A stretch of 60,331 bases of DNA from Marmoricola sp. (GTDB lineage Bacteria > Actinomycetota > Actinomycetes > Propionibacteriales > Nocardioidaceae): assembly GCA_025965195.1 (NCBI GenBank), contig JAOPXK010000051.1:1-60331 (forward strand), read 5' to 3'. A program made the translations under genes and the position numbers. Of this stretch, positions 60,277 through 60,331 are shown piece by piece (within the stretch, counting starts at the first letter, position 1; each line of letters begins with the position of its first letter). The notes under the pieces were generated by a model, which was not told where the DNA came from, searched no databases, and saw nothing but the letters and a program-made list of their open reading frames with translations.

Positions 60277-60331
60277 GCGGCGCGCTGGATGGGGTCAACG
60301 TCGAATTGCCCGAAATGACTAGGCCGGAGTG

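Overview
This 60.3 kb window is high-GC DNA with the gene content of an actinomycete, most like Nocardioides or a relative in the Propionibacteriales. The pointers are the hemE / DUF3000 / HRDC ribonuclease D neighbourhood, a PhoP/PhoR pair, ClgR, a wax ester synthase/DGAT, a MacS-type kinase, an ArsA/DUF5304/ROK glucokinase block, an actinobacterial tad pilus locus, frequent GTG starts and many 4-base ATGA/GTGA gene overlaps. The family assignment is an inference from protein motifs; no search was run. I see no rRNA, tRNA, IS element, prophage or CRISPR.

Layout. 1-5134: truncated hemE, DUF3000, ribonuclease D, an orphan solute-binding lipoprotein and a two-gene lipoprotein unit. 5135-10619: an intergenic region with a terminator and a palindromic repeat, then hrpA, a COG4705-type membrane protein and a Gly-rich membrane protein. 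10704-12939: phoP/phoR preceded by PhoP-box-like direct repeats. 12998-25195: a cell-surface glycan region with two tandem FkbM methyltransferases, two further methyltransferases, a Wzx-like flippase, two glycosyltransferases, rmlA and rmlB on the minus strand, then a GT39 plus GT2/GtrA operon. 25143-28208: a TetR-controlled Baeyer-Villiger-type monooxygenase and SDR operon. 28328-37785: DUF402, secreted M1 peptidase, a long repeat array, a carboxylate-amine ligase, a GMC oxidoreductase / aldehyde dehydrogenase / FUSC operon, wax ester synthase/DGAT and ClgR. 37916-43748: MacS-type two-component operon, PlsC, esterase, and an ornithine-cyclodeaminase-like protein. 43780-51147: a minus-strand operon (SRPBCC, ArsA-like ATPase, DUF5304, ROK kinase, membrane protein, second ROK kinase) divergent from an acyl-CoA synthetase. 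51392-60184: cpaB, tadZ, tadA, a vWA-TadB fusion, tadC, a histidine kinase, a response regulator and Flp pilin, ending in a strong terminator.

The least explained structures are non-coding. First, a 94-nt palindromic element (22-bp arms around a 50-nt core) occurs three times (about 5314-5407, 28218-28311, 38604-38697), each time 9-19 nt after a stop codon. Second, the gap 30254-30552 holds nine copies of a 12-bp motif at 31-32 bp steps, four in one orientation and five in the other, arranged with dyad symmetry about position 30390. Among coding features the most unusual is a secreted von Willebrand A domain fused to the TadB platform protein of the pilus system.
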